From positions 70,593 to 134,592 of the forward strand of contig DDAM01000020.1 of the NCBI GenBank assembly GCA_002332905.1: a stretch of DNA of 64,000 nt, given 5' to 3'. Under the pieces are notes generated by a model. It was not told the DNA's origin. It made no database searches and worked only from the letters and a program-made list of their open reading frames with translations. Positions 7,169 through 15,277 of this stretch are shown here, piece by piece. The position numbers were made by a program, and so were the translations under genes. Each line of letters starts with the position of its first letter. Position 1 is the stretch's first letter. The stretch is from Firmicutes bacterium UBA2058 (GTDB lineage: Bacteria; Bacillota; Clostridia; Tissierellales; Sedimentibacteraceae).

Positions 7169-9325
7169 CTAAATGTGTTTTTCTACAACTTCTAGTAACT
7201 CTGGTAAGTCCATTCCTAAAGATTTTAATTTTTCAGGAGTTGGAACACCATTCATAGTCCAACCACGACGCTTGTAAACTGCATCTGTTAGCTTTTCGTA
7301 TTGATCGTATTTATATTCTCTTAAAGCCTGTATTTTTTCTTCTGTAGTTTTCCCTTCAATGTCAAATCCTACAAGCTCTACTAATTGTTTGTTATATCTA
7401 TCTTCTCTTGATAAATATTCTTCCACAGTTACAGGTCCTAGTGATCGATATGGAACTGCATCATTCTTTCTTAGGCCTTTTCCCATACGAATATTGAATA
7501 TCCTTTGAAAATTGTATACTTTTTCTGACATTTCAATCATTTCTGTTGTATTTATTTTTCTTCCAGTTACACCTTCAAAGATATCTAAATAATTTTGAAC
7601 GTGTTCTGGCATTTTAGCTGGTTCAGCAGTTTTCGCATTATCAGCTGGAGAAATATCATTCCAAGGAAGTTTACATAATCCTAAAAGTCCAAACCAAGTT
7701 CTAAACATTGGGAAGTAGTGTAATGCTTCTGCCTTATCTTCAAAAGTTGGAATTTGGTTGTTAACCATATCCATGAATATTAACCAAGCCTCGTCATGTT
7801 GTGGACCTTTATTTGTAAGACCATATCCACCTTGCTGAGCTAATGATTCTTTAGGCATATATTCTGAATATTCAAGACCTTTTTGCTCCATACCTATATC
7901 ATTTAAGAAAGCCTCATCTGCCCCAAAGTTTTCAACAAAATATTTTTTCATTTTGTGAATTCCCATACCAGCGATTTTACCAAAGCCTTCTCCTCTTGAC
8001 ATTTGATGTATAAGCTCATAAGTAGCCTCTATGTTTCCAAAGTGTAAATCCAGTCCACCTGTTTTTTCTAAGTCAAGAATTCCATTTTCGTAGCATTCCA
8101 TAACAAATGCTGTTAATGTACCAAATGAAATTGTATCAAGTCCATAAGTATCACAGTAAAAATTAAGCTCTAAAATTGCTTCAGGATCAAATATACCACA
8201 GTTTGAACCAAGTCCTGCTGCATTTTCATACTCTGGTCCATCTACTGTAACCTTTTGTCCTTTATATGGGCCAGATTTTAATTCAAAGTTATCAGCAGCC
8301 TTAGCACAAGCTAATGAACAACCATACCAACATCCATCAGGAGCACCTTGAGTTAAGTATTTATCAATAAATACTGTAGATTTAATTTTTGATGTATCCT
8401 TGTGAGAACCAAATTTATAGTTATGAGTTGGCAATAAATCATAAGCGTCCATTACCTCTATAATATTTGCAGTTCCAATTTTTCTCATGTTATTTTGTAC
8501 TGAGTCTAAGTCATGAATTTCCTTATGTAATCTTATACCAGCTTTATTGATTAAAGATATGTCTGCTGGATTGTTTAAATCTGCTTTAACTCCAGTAAAT
8601 TTACATACTATTCCTTTTATTTTTTTATCCCTAAATACTGTACCTATACCACCACGACCAGCTTGCTTAAGTCTAGTAACCTTTCTTCTTGGATCGTAGA
8701 ATGTAAAGTTTAGTATTCCTATACTTGTATGATCAGCGGCAGTTCCAGCGGTTATAACTGCAATGCTTTTTTTATCTTCCTCATTATCAGCATACATTTC
8801 AGTAAGTTCTTCACCTAGAACATGTGCATCTATATGCTCAAGAGGAGCTTCTTCTATTTTAACTGTTCCATTATTACCATCTATTATTATTATAACATCT
8901 TTTTTTGCCTTTCCTTGAATTTCAAATGCATCAAAACCTGAGAATTTTAAGAATGGTCCAAAGTGTCCACCAACATTTGAATCTATTGGAATATCAGTTA
9001 ATGGAGACAAACTTACAATTAAAGATTTACCTGCTCCTGGGTATTGAGTTATACCTCCAACAGGGCCAACTGCTACAATAATTTCATTTTCAGGGTCATT
9101 CCATCTAGTTTGTGGTGTTACGCCATCCCATAAAAATCTCATGCCGTAACCTTTACCACCTGTGAATTTTTCCTTTACTTCCTCAGGTATGTTATGTACT
9201 TCTATTCTATTATCACTTAAATTCACATAAAGCTTTTTATCAGTATAACCTCTGCTTAATTTTACTTTTTTGTAGCTAATCTCATTAAGTAATTTGTGTT
9301 CTTTTAAATACTCTTTAACCTGCAT
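7169..9325 (-). CDS. Tungsten-containing aldehyde:ferredoxin oxidoreductase, catalytic subunit
   Basis: A 718-residue AOR-family protein, longer than the ~605-residue archaeal AOR. It carries the N-terminal pterin-binding domain (GGKGYGMRFLWDG, AGRGGIGTVFRDK) and cysteines for a [4Fe-4S] cluster at 332, 336 and 340 (CWYGCSLAC) with a later Cys in LLGLCKLPW. These enzymes oxidise aldehydes to acids and reduce ferredoxin. The open frame begins at 9367, but AGGAGG lies just before ATG 9325, which is used. The gene follows a four-cluster polyferredoxin by 10 nt and precedes a MoaD-like gene, an arrangement like aorABD. The real aldehyde is unknown; the upstream dehydrogenase genes suggest one derived from an amino or imino acid. 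Confidence 0.92.
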   Translation of the reverse strand: MQVKEYLKEHKLLNEISYKKVKLSRGYTDKKLYVNLSDNRIEVHNIPEEVKEKFTGGKGYGMRFLWDGVTPQTRWNDPENEIIVAVGPVGGITQYPGAGKSLIVSLSPLTDIPIDSNVGGHFGPFLKFSGFDAFEIQGKAKKDVIIIIDGNNGTVKIEEAPLEHIDAHVLGEELTEMYADNEEDKKSIAVITAGTAADHTSIGILNFTFYDPRRKVTRLKQAGRGGIGTVFRDKKIKGIVCKFTGVKADLNNPADISLINKAGIRLHKEIHDLDSVQNNMRKIGTANIIEVMDAYDLLPTHNYKFGSHKDTSKIKSTVFIDKYLTQGAPDGCWYGCSLACAKAADNFELKSGPYKGQKVTVDGPEYENAAGLGSNCGIFDPEAILELNFYCDTYGLDTISFGTLTAFVMECYENGILDLEKTGGLDLHFGNIEATYELIHQMSRGEGFGKIAGMGIHKMKKYFVENFGADEAFLNDIGMEQKGLEYSEYMPKESLAQQGGYGLTNKGPQHDEAWLIFMDMVNNQIPTFEDKAEALHYFPMFRTWFGLLGLCKLPWNDISPADNAKTAEPAKMPEHVQNYLDIFEGVTGRKINTTEMIEMSEKVYNFQRIFNIRMGKGLRKNDAVPYRSLGPVTVEEYLSREDRYNKQLVELVGFDIEGKTTEEKIQALREYKYDQYEKLTDAVYKRRGWTMNGVPTPEKLKSLGMDLPELLEVVEKHI

Positions 9326-9335
9326 GTATTTCCTC

Positions 9336-9728
9336 CTATTCCTCGTATTCCTCGATTTTAATAGCACCAGTTGGACAATTTTTTACACATAATCCACATG
9401 CTATACATTTAAATGGCTCTATAAATTCATCATTTTGCATCATTGCACCTTCTGGACAAAAGCCTACACACATCAAGCAACCAACACATTCTTTTTTATT
9501 TATTCTATAAACACCATTTTTATCTTTTTTTATTACTTCCGTATTACAAACTGCAGCACATTCTCCACATTGAGTACAAATTGTTATGCTAACATACCCG
9601 TTATCTCCTTGTCTAACTTTTATGCATGATTTATCACGGTTTGCTTCTTTAAAGAAAGCTTTTGAGCATGTTGTCTCACAATTTCCACATCTAATGCATT
9701 TAGACTCTACCTTGATTAGTCTTTTCAT
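9336..9728 (-). CDS. Polyferredoxin with four [4Fe-4S] clusters (AOR electron-transfer subunit)
   Basis: A 130-residue protein with four CxxCxxC cysteine groups (CIRCGNC, CTQCGEC, CVGCLMC, CIACGLC), each completed by a further Cys, enough for four [4Fe-4S] clusters. It resembles AorA-type subunits that pass electrons between the tungsten subunit and ferredoxin or NAD. GAGGTG precedes its ATG. It begins the AOR part of the cluster, 60 nt after a hairpin that follows the dehydrogenase genes. Confidence 0.88.
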   Translation of the reverse strand: MKRLIKVESKCIRCGNCETTCSKAFFKEANRDKSCIKVRQGDNGYVSITICTQCGECAAVCNTEVIKKDKNGVYRINKKECVGCLMCVGFCPEGAMMQNDEFIEPFKCIACGLCVKNCPTGAIKIEEYEE

Positions 9729-9788
9729 AAATCACCTCAAACTAATAGTATTAATTAAAATAAAAAACCTTCTTTTCGTTGAAATAAT

Positions 9789-9816
9789 AAGGGAACGACG
9801 AGGGTGTCGTTCCCTT
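9789..9816 (-). terminator. Hairpin between dehydrogenase and AOR genes
   Basis: Perfect 11-bp stem AAGGGAACGAC / GTCGTTCCCTT with a 6-nt loop. On the minus strand it is followed by ATTATTTC, a weak U tract, so it may end part of the transcription or act as a processing or stability hairpin between the two halves of the cluster. Confidence 0.6.
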
Positions 9817-9825
9817 CTAACCTAA

Positions 9826-10974
9826 CTATACTACAGATGGTTCTAAAAGTAAATCCCCTGTTTTAAATCTGTTAAGGTTTAACATGCTTACATCTATAGA
9901 AGGTTCTTTTCCTATTATCATCTCTGATATTGCTATACCAGTTACTGGACCGAACATAAACCCGTGTCCACTATAACCAAATGCTAAATAAAACCCTTCT
10001 AAGCCGTCCACTGTGCCATATATAGGTTGTTTATCCGGTGTCATATTGTAAAGTCCTGCCCACTGTCTTATAACTCTAAGTTTTCCAATTGGAGGTAAAA
10101 CTTCATCAACAGTCTTAGCCATTTCTTCCATGAAGTTCCAGCTAGAAGTTTGTCTTAAGTCCCTAGGCTCATTAGTGTCACCTCTACCCATAATAAATGA
10201 TCCATGAGGAGATTGTTGAACATACAGATTAAGTGAAAAGGACATTACCATTGGTCCTTGCATAGGCTCTACAGGCTCTGTAACTAATATTTGATGTCTT
10301 TCAGAATAAACTGGAACATCAACCTGAACCATGTCACAAATTTGCTTTGACCAACCATTGGCTGCATTTACTACCTTCTCTGTAGCTATTTCACCCTTAT
10401 CAGTTACAACGCCTTTAACCTTACCCTTTTCTACTTTTATACCAGTAACCTCTGTATATGTGTAGAACTCTACTCCAAGTCTTTTAGCTGCCTTATAATA
10501 TGCATCTGTAGTTTTAAATGGATTTAAAAAACCATCCTTTCCACAAAATGCAGCACCTGTCAATATATCAGTATTTAAATAAGGAACAATTTCCTTAGCT
10601 TCTTGTACAGTTAATAATTTTGATGGTATACCCAAATCATGCTGTATTTTAATATTTTTTTGGAACTGATCCATTTCCTTTTCTGTAGAAGCAATCAATA
10701 AATATCCGCTTTGCTTAAATTCAACATCACCATCATATTCTAATATTTCATTAGCATTTTCAAAAAACTCAATACTTTTTTTAGCTATGACACAGTTCAT
10801 AACTGTTCCCCATTGCATTCTTACGCCAGCACCACATCTTCCTGTTGAGCCACTGCAAATATAATTTTTTTCTATTACTACAACGTTTTTAACGCCCTGC
10901 TTAGCTAAATTATATGCAATGGAACATCCTGATATTCCGCCTCCAATGATTACAACATCAGCACTTTTTTTCAT
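9826..10974 (-). CDS. FAD-dependent amino-acid/amine dehydrogenase, DadA/SoxB-like catalytic subunit
   Basis: A 382-residue FAD protein with an N-terminal dinucleotide fold (VVIIGGGISGCSIAYNLA) and the C-terminal signature GFYLAFGYSGHGFMFGP of the sarcosine oxidase beta / D-amino-acid dehydrogenase family. It is the presumed substrate-oxidising subunit, comparable to PdhB of the archaeal dye-linked L-proline dehydrogenase or HcnC-like subunits. The ATG at 10974 behind GGAGG is chosen over an in-frame ATG at 10998. It starts one base after the stop of the Bfd-like gene. Proline, sarcosine, hydroxyproline and other imino acids are all possible substrates; sequence alone does not decide. Confidence 0.85.
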   Translation of the reverse strand: MKKSADVVIIGGGISGCSIAYNLAKQGVKNVVVIEKNYICSGSTGRCGAGVRMQWGTVMNCVIAKKSIEFFENANEILEYDGDVEFKQSGYLLIASTEKEMDQFQKNIKIQHDLGIPSKLLTVQEAKEIVPYLNTDILTGAAFCGKDGFLNPFKTTDAYYKAAKRLGVEFYTYTEVTGIKVEKGKVKGVVTDKGEIATEKVVNAANGWSKQICDMVQVDVPVYSERHQILVTEPVEPMQGPMVMSFSLNLYVQQSPHGSFIMGRGDTNEPRDLRQTSSWNFMEEMAKTVDEVLPPIGKLRVIRQWAGLYNMTPDKQPIYGTVDGLEGFYLAFGYSGHGFMFGPVTGIAISEMIIGKEPSIDVSMLNLNRFKTGDLLLEPSVV

Positions 10975-10975
10975 G

Positions 10976-11251
10976 TTATTTCTTAGCCTCCTTTGCAATT
11001 AGGTCTAATCTAACTCCTACTGCTACTGGTCTATTTGTATGATTTTTAAGCTCTCTCATGTCCTTTCCAGTGGCTATAGCAATTTCTCTAAGTACTAAAA
11101 GCCCACAGGTTTTACCTTGACATGGTCCCATACCTATACGGGTTATTCTTTTTATTTCATCTAAAGATGTATAGCCTTCAGATATTAGTCTTCTTATTTC
11201 TCCTAAGGTAACATCTGAACATCTACAAATAATTGTGTTGTCATCTCTCAT
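10976..11251 (-). CDS. Bfd-like [2Fe-2S] small subunit of the dehydrogenase
   Basis: A 91-residue protein with CRC...(about 30 residues)...CQGKTC, the four cysteines of a Bfd-type [2Fe-2S] domain (CxC and CxxxxC). In related dehydrogenases (HcnB/SoxA/PdhA types) this domain is often the C-terminal part of the FAD/NAD subunit; here it is a separate gene, and the FAD subunit (11763-12866) is correspondingly short. GGGTGGGGG acts as ribosome site, and its ATG lies one base after the upstream stop. Confidence 0.82.
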   Translation of the reverse strand: MRDDNTIICRCSDVTLGEIRRLISEGYTSLDEIKRITRIGMGPCQGKTCGLLVLREIAIATGKDMRELKNHTNRPVAVGVRLDLIAKEAKK

Positions 11252-11252
11252 G

Positions 11253-11744
11253 CTATAATACCCCCACCCTAATATTTCTTATATCATACAAATACTTTCT
11301 ATCTACCTCTATAGTTATAACTGGTGTTCTATCAAATGATTTAGGATTTAAAACGTTTACAACCTTAACATCAGCTATATGTTCACCAGTTCTATCAAGT
11401 CCCTGAACTGTACTGCCTACTAGCGGCAATGGCAAAAATTCATATGGTATTTTAACTAATACACTTTCCTGCGATTTTGAACCATCAACTACCATAATAG
11501 AAAGACCTGGACATTTGCTTAAGCAAATTCCACAACCTGTGCAATCATCCTCGTTTAATTCTGGTAAATTATTTATATCATCACCAATATAGATTGCGTT
11601 AAACTTACATGCAGTTTGACATGGATTGCAAGGAATATTTTGGTAACATTCAACAACTGCCACTGGACCTTTATTAATTCTATCTATTGAAGGAAATACT
11701 CCCATTATCATTTCTTTAGTAGGTATCCCTGTTTTCTCTAACAT
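11253..11744 (-). CDS. Ferredoxin-type iron-sulfur subunit of the dehydrogenase
   Basis: A 163-residue protein. The N-terminal half has cysteines for two [4Fe-4S] clusters (CYQNIPCNPCQTAC and CTGCGICLSKCP); the C-terminal ~80 residues form an extra domain without cysteines. It lies between the FAD/NAD and Bfd-like subunits, with 18- and 1-nt gaps, and so belongs to the same complex. Its role is presumably electron transfer between the flavin subunits and ferredoxin or NAD(P). Confidence 0.8.
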   Translation of the reverse strand: MLEKTGIPTKEMIMGVFPSIDRINKGPVAVVECYQNIPCNPCQTACKFNAIYIGDDINNLPELNEDDCTGCGICLSKCPGLSIMVVDGSKSQESVLVKIPYEFLPLPLVGSTVQGLDRTGEHIADVKVVNVLNPKSFDRTPVITIEVDRKYLYDIRNIRVGVL

Positions 11745-11762
11745 CTTGTTATCCTCCCTTTA

Positions 11763-12866
11763 TTATTTCACGATTTCCTGATGAAATTTTACAATTTCAT
11801 TTATACCAGATAATATGTGTTGACCAACAGGACCTCTTCTTAAATCAGCTAATTGTTCTGCATAATCTTCTCTAAGAGCATCGTAGTTTTCATGTTTATG
11901 ACCAATTTTTTTTGCTGCGCAAAGTCCTGCTAAATATCCTTCAACCATAGCTGCACTTGCTTCTTCAACACCAGTTACATCACCAGCAACAAATACATTT
12001 TCAACACTAGTTTCATAATCTTCGTTTCTTGTAGGAACAAATCCACTTAGCTGAGGTATATATTTCATTTCGCAGCCTCTCATAGCAACTAGCTCGCTAA
12101 GAGGTGTTAATCCAACAGAAATACACATTACATCTGTATCAAATTCTTTTTCTGTTCCTTCTATTGGTTGGAATCTATTATCAACTTCACATACTATAGC
12201 CTTTTCAAGACAATCTTTACCTATAGCTTCTTTAATTGTGTGAGAAGTTAATATTGGAACTCCCATCCTTCTAACCTTAGAAGCATGAACTAAATATCCA
12301 CCAATTTTAGGTGCTGCATCAAGTATAGCTAAAACCTTAACTCCAGCCTGCATAAGCTGATAGCTTACTATAAGACCTATGTTTCCTGCACCAACCATTA
12401 ACACTTTATTACCAGGTTTAATTCCATAAACATTCATAAGTGTTTGAACTGCTCCAGCACCATATATACCAGGCAAATCATTATTTGGAAATGCTAATGA
12501 TTTTTCAAATGCCCCAGTAGCCACTATTAAAGCTTTTGGCATAATTTTAAAATAATTATCCTCTTTATGTAAAACTGAAATAACACCATCTTCATACATA
12601 CCAACAACAGTTGCATTAGTCATTATTTCTACTCTATCTTTATATTTTTCTAGCTCTTTTAACAAAATATCAGCTATATCAATACCTCTGGTAGAGGCAT
12701 ATTGTTTTTCAGAACCAAAAAACATATGTGTTTGTTTAACAAGTTGTCCGCCAAGCTCATTATTTCTTTCAATTATTAGCACATTAGCACCACTAGAAGC
12801 TGCGCTAATAGCTGCACATAATCCTGCAGGACCTCCACCTACTATTACTAATTCCTTATTTACCAT
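11763..12866 (-). CDS. FAD/NAD(P)-dependent oxidoreductase subunit (HcnB/PdhA/SoxA-like)
   Basis: A 367-residue pyridine-nucleotide-disulphide-type flavoprotein: FAD fold at residues ~5-35 (IVGGGPAGLCAAISAASSG), a second dinucleotide fold in VLMVGAGNIGLIVSYQLMQAG and a C-terminal FAD motif NVFVAGDVTGVEEASAAMVEGYLAG. It matches the alpha subunit of heteromeric proline/sarcosine/hydroxyproline-type dehydrogenases without the fused [2Fe-2S] domains, which are encoded by flanking genes. GGGAGG precedes its ATG. Confidence 0.85.
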   Translation of the reverse strand: MVNKELVIVGGGPAGLCAAISAASSGANVLIIERNNELGGQLVKQTHMFFGSEKQYASTRGIDIADILLKELEKYKDRVEIMTNATVVGMYEDGVISVLHKEDNYFKIMPKALIVATGAFEKSLAFPNNDLPGIYGAGAVQTLMNVYGIKPGNKVLMVGAGNIGLIVSYQLMQAGVKVLAILDAAPKIGGYLVHASKVRRMGVPILTSHTIKEAIGKDCLEKAIVCEVDNRFQPIEGTEKEFDTDVMCISVGLTPLSELVAMRGCEMKYIPQLSGFVPTRNEDYETSVENVFVAGDVTGVEEASAAMVEGYLAGLCAAKKIGHKHENYDALREDYAEQLADLRRGPVGQHILSGINEIVKFHQEIVK

Positions 12867-12880
12867 GATATCCTCCCATC

Positions 12881-12960
12881 ATGCCACGTAGTGGCATCAT
12901 AAACATAAATGAAAAATCGTTTTTTGATTTTTTCATAGCGTGAAATGTTTTTTTCACACT
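12881..12960 (-). repeat. Composite three-hairpin intergenic repeat
   Basis: Minus strand: GTGTGAAA-AAAACA-TTTCACGC, then TATG, then GAAAAAATC-AAAAAAC-GATTTTTC, then ATGCCAC-TAC-GTGGCAT, directly before the GGAGG of the next gene. Same order of hairpins as 6861-6957. The first bases GTGTGA supply the stop codon of the [2Fe-2S] gene at 12954. Confidence 0.7.
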
Positions 12961-13259
12961 ATCACTCCTTTGCCTTCTTGAGTTTCAACTACCATTCCTT
13001 CTTCCAACTCTGTAACACAAGTTTTAACATTAGGAACGCCATTTACTACCATTTGGCAGGAAGAGCAATTTCCTATAGCACAATAAAAACCTCTAGGTCT
13101 ATGCAATTCAAGACTTTTACCTAAAACCTTAACTCCAGCTGCATGTAACGCTGCTTGAATAGATTCTCCCTTATAGCCTTCTAATTCCTGTCCGTCAAAT
13201 GTGAACTTTACCTTTTCTTTTCTGTCAAATTCTAATATAGGATGCTTTTCAATTCTCAT
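12954..13259 (-). CDS. [2Fe-2S] ferredoxin subunit (HcnA/SoxA N-domain-like)
   Basis: A 101-residue plant-type ferredoxin module: RPRGFYCAIGNCSSCQMVV and, 9 residues on, VKTC give the four cluster cysteines in the spacing seen in HcnA and in the N-terminus of sarcosine oxidase alpha. The ATG at 13259 behind GGAGG is used; the frame opens earlier at 13325 without a ribosome site. It is the first gene of the nine-gene cluster and lies about 77 nt downstream of the predicted sigma-54 start site. Confidence 0.85.
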   Translation of the reverse strand: MRIEKHPILEFDRKEKVKFTFDGQELEGYKGESIQAALHAAGVKVLGKSLELHRPRGFYCAIGNCSSCQMVVNGVPNVKTCVTELEEGMVVETQEGKGVIV

Positions 13260-13346
13260 AATAAACCTCCAGTTATTGTTCCCATGCGAATATTTGCACA
13301 AAATCTTTATGTAAAATATATGCATGGGCTCGGTATTAAAATTATG

Positions 13347-13362
13347 AGCAAATAATGTGCCA
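13347..13362 (-). promoter_or_regulatory. Sigma-54 (RpoN) promoter of the dehydrogenase/AOR cluster
   Basis: Minus strand TTGGCAC-ATTAT-TTGCT: the -24 TGGCAC and -12 TTGCT match the sigma-54 consensus exactly with the required five-base gap. The predicted start site is near 13336, followed by the GGAGG-preceded ATG at 13259. Two matching inverted repeats lie upstream, where an enhancer-binding activator would sit, and such an activator is encoded at 16608-18011. Confidence 0.85.
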
Positions 13363-13417
13363 ATTTTCTACATCTTTTAAACGTTGATTTTTCAATATTA
13401 GTTTGTTAAAAAACAAA

Positions 13418-13441
13418 CAACTGACTAAAAATCGTCAGTTG
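13418..13441. promoter_or_regulatory. Inverted repeat upstream of the sigma-54 promoter
   Basis: CAACTGAC-N8-GTCAGTTG, perfect 8-bp arms. Its core TGAC-N8-GTCA has the same arm spacing as the two TGTC-N8-GACA sites further upstream, so it could be another protein site; it could also form an RNA hairpin. Centred near -93 of the predicted start. Confidence 0.45.
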
Positions 13442-13445
13442 AGTG

Positions 13446-13461
13446 TGTCTGTTTTTAGACA
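13446..13461. promoter_or_regulatory. Putative enhancer (UAS) site 1, TGTC-N8-GACA
   Basis: TGTCTGTTTTTAGACA, an inverted repeat centred about 117 bp upstream of the predicted sigma-54 start site. It shares TGTC-N8-GACA with the site at 13498-13513. The distance is normal for a sigma-54 activator. Confidence 0.6.
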
Positions 13462-13497
13462 ACATGCATACGTTTGCAAAACAAGCGATTTTTAGCA

Positions 13498-13513
13498 TGT
13501 CGAAATTTAGACA
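13498..13513. promoter_or_regulatory. Putative enhancer (UAS) site 2, TGTC-N8-GACA
   Basis: TGTCGAAATTTAGACA, second copy of the inverted repeat, 52 bp (about five helical turns) from site 1, so both face the same side of the DNA. Likely bound by the PAS-type activator encoded at 16608-18011 (inference). Confidence 0.6.
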
Positions 13514-13554
13514 TTTAGAAGTGGTGACTGATAGATATTTAACAAGCATACAAT

Positions 13555-13583
13555 TTGGAAATATATTCTTATTGTGGTATAAT
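13555..13583 (+). promoter_or_regulatory. Sigma-A promoter of the lipoprotein gene
   Basis: TTGGAA, 17-bp spacer, TATAAT with GTGG just before it. The -10 ends 44 nt before the ATG at 13628, which has an AAGAAAGGA ribosome site. Confidence 0.65.
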
Positions 13584-13627
13584 ATAAATAATAATAGTAG
13601 TATTTTTTTCAAGAAAGGATTTATTAA

Positions 13628-15193
13628 ATGAAAAATAAGTATAAATTAATTTTAACCTTAATATTAGCACTGATTATAACGCTTTCGGCTTGCAAAGATG
13701 ATATGGAAATGGTTGATAATCAAAGTACCGATTCAGTAGAACATACCGAGTCTAGCGAATCAAAGGAAGATATTATCGCTAAATATAAAGCTGAGGGTAT
13801 AGTTTTTAATGTTAATTATACAGCTATAACAAAATATCCTGAAACTCGAGAAAATGAAGAATTTATTGTACCTGACTTTATTAAGATAATAGGTAGCGAG
13901 GCATTTAAGGGAAATACATATCTAAAAAAGGTTGTTTTGCCTGAAAACATAGCGGAAATTGAATGGAGCGCCTTTCAAGAAAGCTGTATAGAAGAAATAA
14001 ATATCCCTGATTCTTTAAATACAATAGGTGATTTCGCATTTTATAAATGTATGAATCTTACTACTGTTCATGTAAGTGAAGAAATGATAGAAAAAATACT
14101 AGGTGGCAGATTTTCTTTTATGCGCACACCATTTGCAGAAAACTACGCAAAGAAAAAATTTATAGAATCAGGCAAGCAAGCAAAATTAGATAGCTACTCT
14201 GCAATAATACCATACGATACATCAACACAATATAGAACTAATCAATCTTCAAACATGGTAAATGGTGGACAGATAATTGAGGTGAATGATTATATATATT
14301 ATACTGATGGCAAATCATTAAATAGAATTGATAAGCAAGGCAGAAAAAGTGAATTAGTTTTAGAATCTAGTGCTTATAAGCTTTATCTATATAATGATGA
14401 AATATATTACTCAGGATATGATGAAGATAATGATATATATGGTATATTTAATCTAAATAAAATCACATTTGAAAGCAGTTTAATATTAGAAAGTTATACT
14501 GATAGTTTTGTAATATATGATGATATAATTTTTTATACCAGCTACACAGATACCAATGGACTCTTATTATATTCTTATAATATGAATAATAAAGAAAATA
14601 TATTTATAAACGAGAATTTAGCAAATGTAAGGGATAGAGATAACATTGTTATTTATAAGGATAAAATAATATATGCTTTAAGTGATAATAATTATGGTGA
14701 AATTTTAATGCAGTATAATATAGATGAAGCTAAATCATACGAATTAGAAAATACATCTAACTTATTTAATTTTAGAGGTGGTTTTACATCAGCAAAAATG
14801 CAGACATTTAATTATGAAATATATGCACAGTTTAATGGTGGAGTATATAAAGCTACAATTGAGGAAAACATAAAATGGGAACAGATTATACCAAGACTTG
14901 ATGATGAAGGTCATATTTATCAATTATGTGTGACAGATAATTATATTTTCTTCTTTACGAACCAGTTTTTGATCTCTAATGATATCCACTACTTTCATAT
15001 TTTTAGAATGAAGCACGACGGAAGTGAAATCACAAATATATATAATTCAGAAGAACACAATACAGACGGCGGAAGTACCGGAGCATATGCAAGGATGTAT
15101 ATAGTAGAAGATAAAATATTTCTGTTCAACGATAGAAAAACAGTACTTGATTTTAATGGTAATGTTTTAAATTGGGATATGAGCACTAATTAA
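13628..15193 (+). CDS. Lipoprotein with BspA-type leucine-rich repeats and a DUF5050-like domain
   Basis: A 521-residue exported lipoprotein: signal peptide with lipobox LSAC (Cys21), a Ser/Glu-rich linker, then BspA-type leucine-rich repeats (IKIIGSEAFKGNTYLKKVVLP, IAEIEWSAF, LNTIGDFAFYKCMNL) at about 75-150. From ~200 onward there are repeated IYYxD / IFFxN strands like DUF5050 beta-propeller proteins. Probably cell-surface; binding partner unknown. It is divergent from the sigma-54 cluster and the region between them holds both promoters. Confidence 0.8.
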   Translation: MKNKYKLILTLILALIITLSACKDDMEMVDNQSTDSVEHTESSESKEDIIAKYKAEGIVFNVNYTAITKYPETRENEEFIVPDFIKIIGSEAFKGNTYLKKVVLPENIAEIEWSAFQESCIEEINIPDSLNTIGDFAFYKCMNLTTVHVSEEMIEKILGGRFSFMRTPFAENYAKKKFIESGKQAKLDSYSAIIPYDTSTQYRTNQSSNMVNGGQIIEVNDYIYYTDGKSLNRIDKQGRKSELVLESSAYKLYLYNDEIYYSGYDEDNDIYGIFNLNKITFESSLILESYTDSFVIYDDIIFYTSYTDTNGLLLYSYNMNNKENIFINENLANVRDRDNIVIYKDKIIYALSDNNYGEILMQYNIDEAKSYELENTSNLFNFRGGFTSAKMQTFNYEIYAQFNGGVYKATIEENIKWEQIIPRLDDEGHIYQLCVTDNYIFFFTNQFLISNDIHYFHIFRMKHDGSEITNIYNSEEHNTDGGSTGAYARMYIVEDKIFLFNDRKTVLDFNGNVLNWDMSTN

Positions 15194-15212
15194 TACAATT
15201 AATATCATGTTT

Positions 15213-15266
15213 AAGGAGCTACTACAAAACTATTTTTAATAATAGTATTGTGATAGCTCCTTTTTT
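15213..15266 (+). terminator. Intrinsic terminator after the lipoprotein gene
   Basis: AAGGAGCTA (15213-15221) pairs with TAGCTCCTT (15254-15262) followed by TTTT; the inner loop contains a further weak A/T pairing. Confidence 0.7.
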
Positions 15267-15277
15267 ATGTTGATATA

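Noticed and set aside
13406..13612. 68-codon minus-strand frame between the sigma-54 promoter and the lipoprotein gene
   Set aside because: No ribosome site; the stretch is explained by inverted repeats and the lipoprotein promoter.
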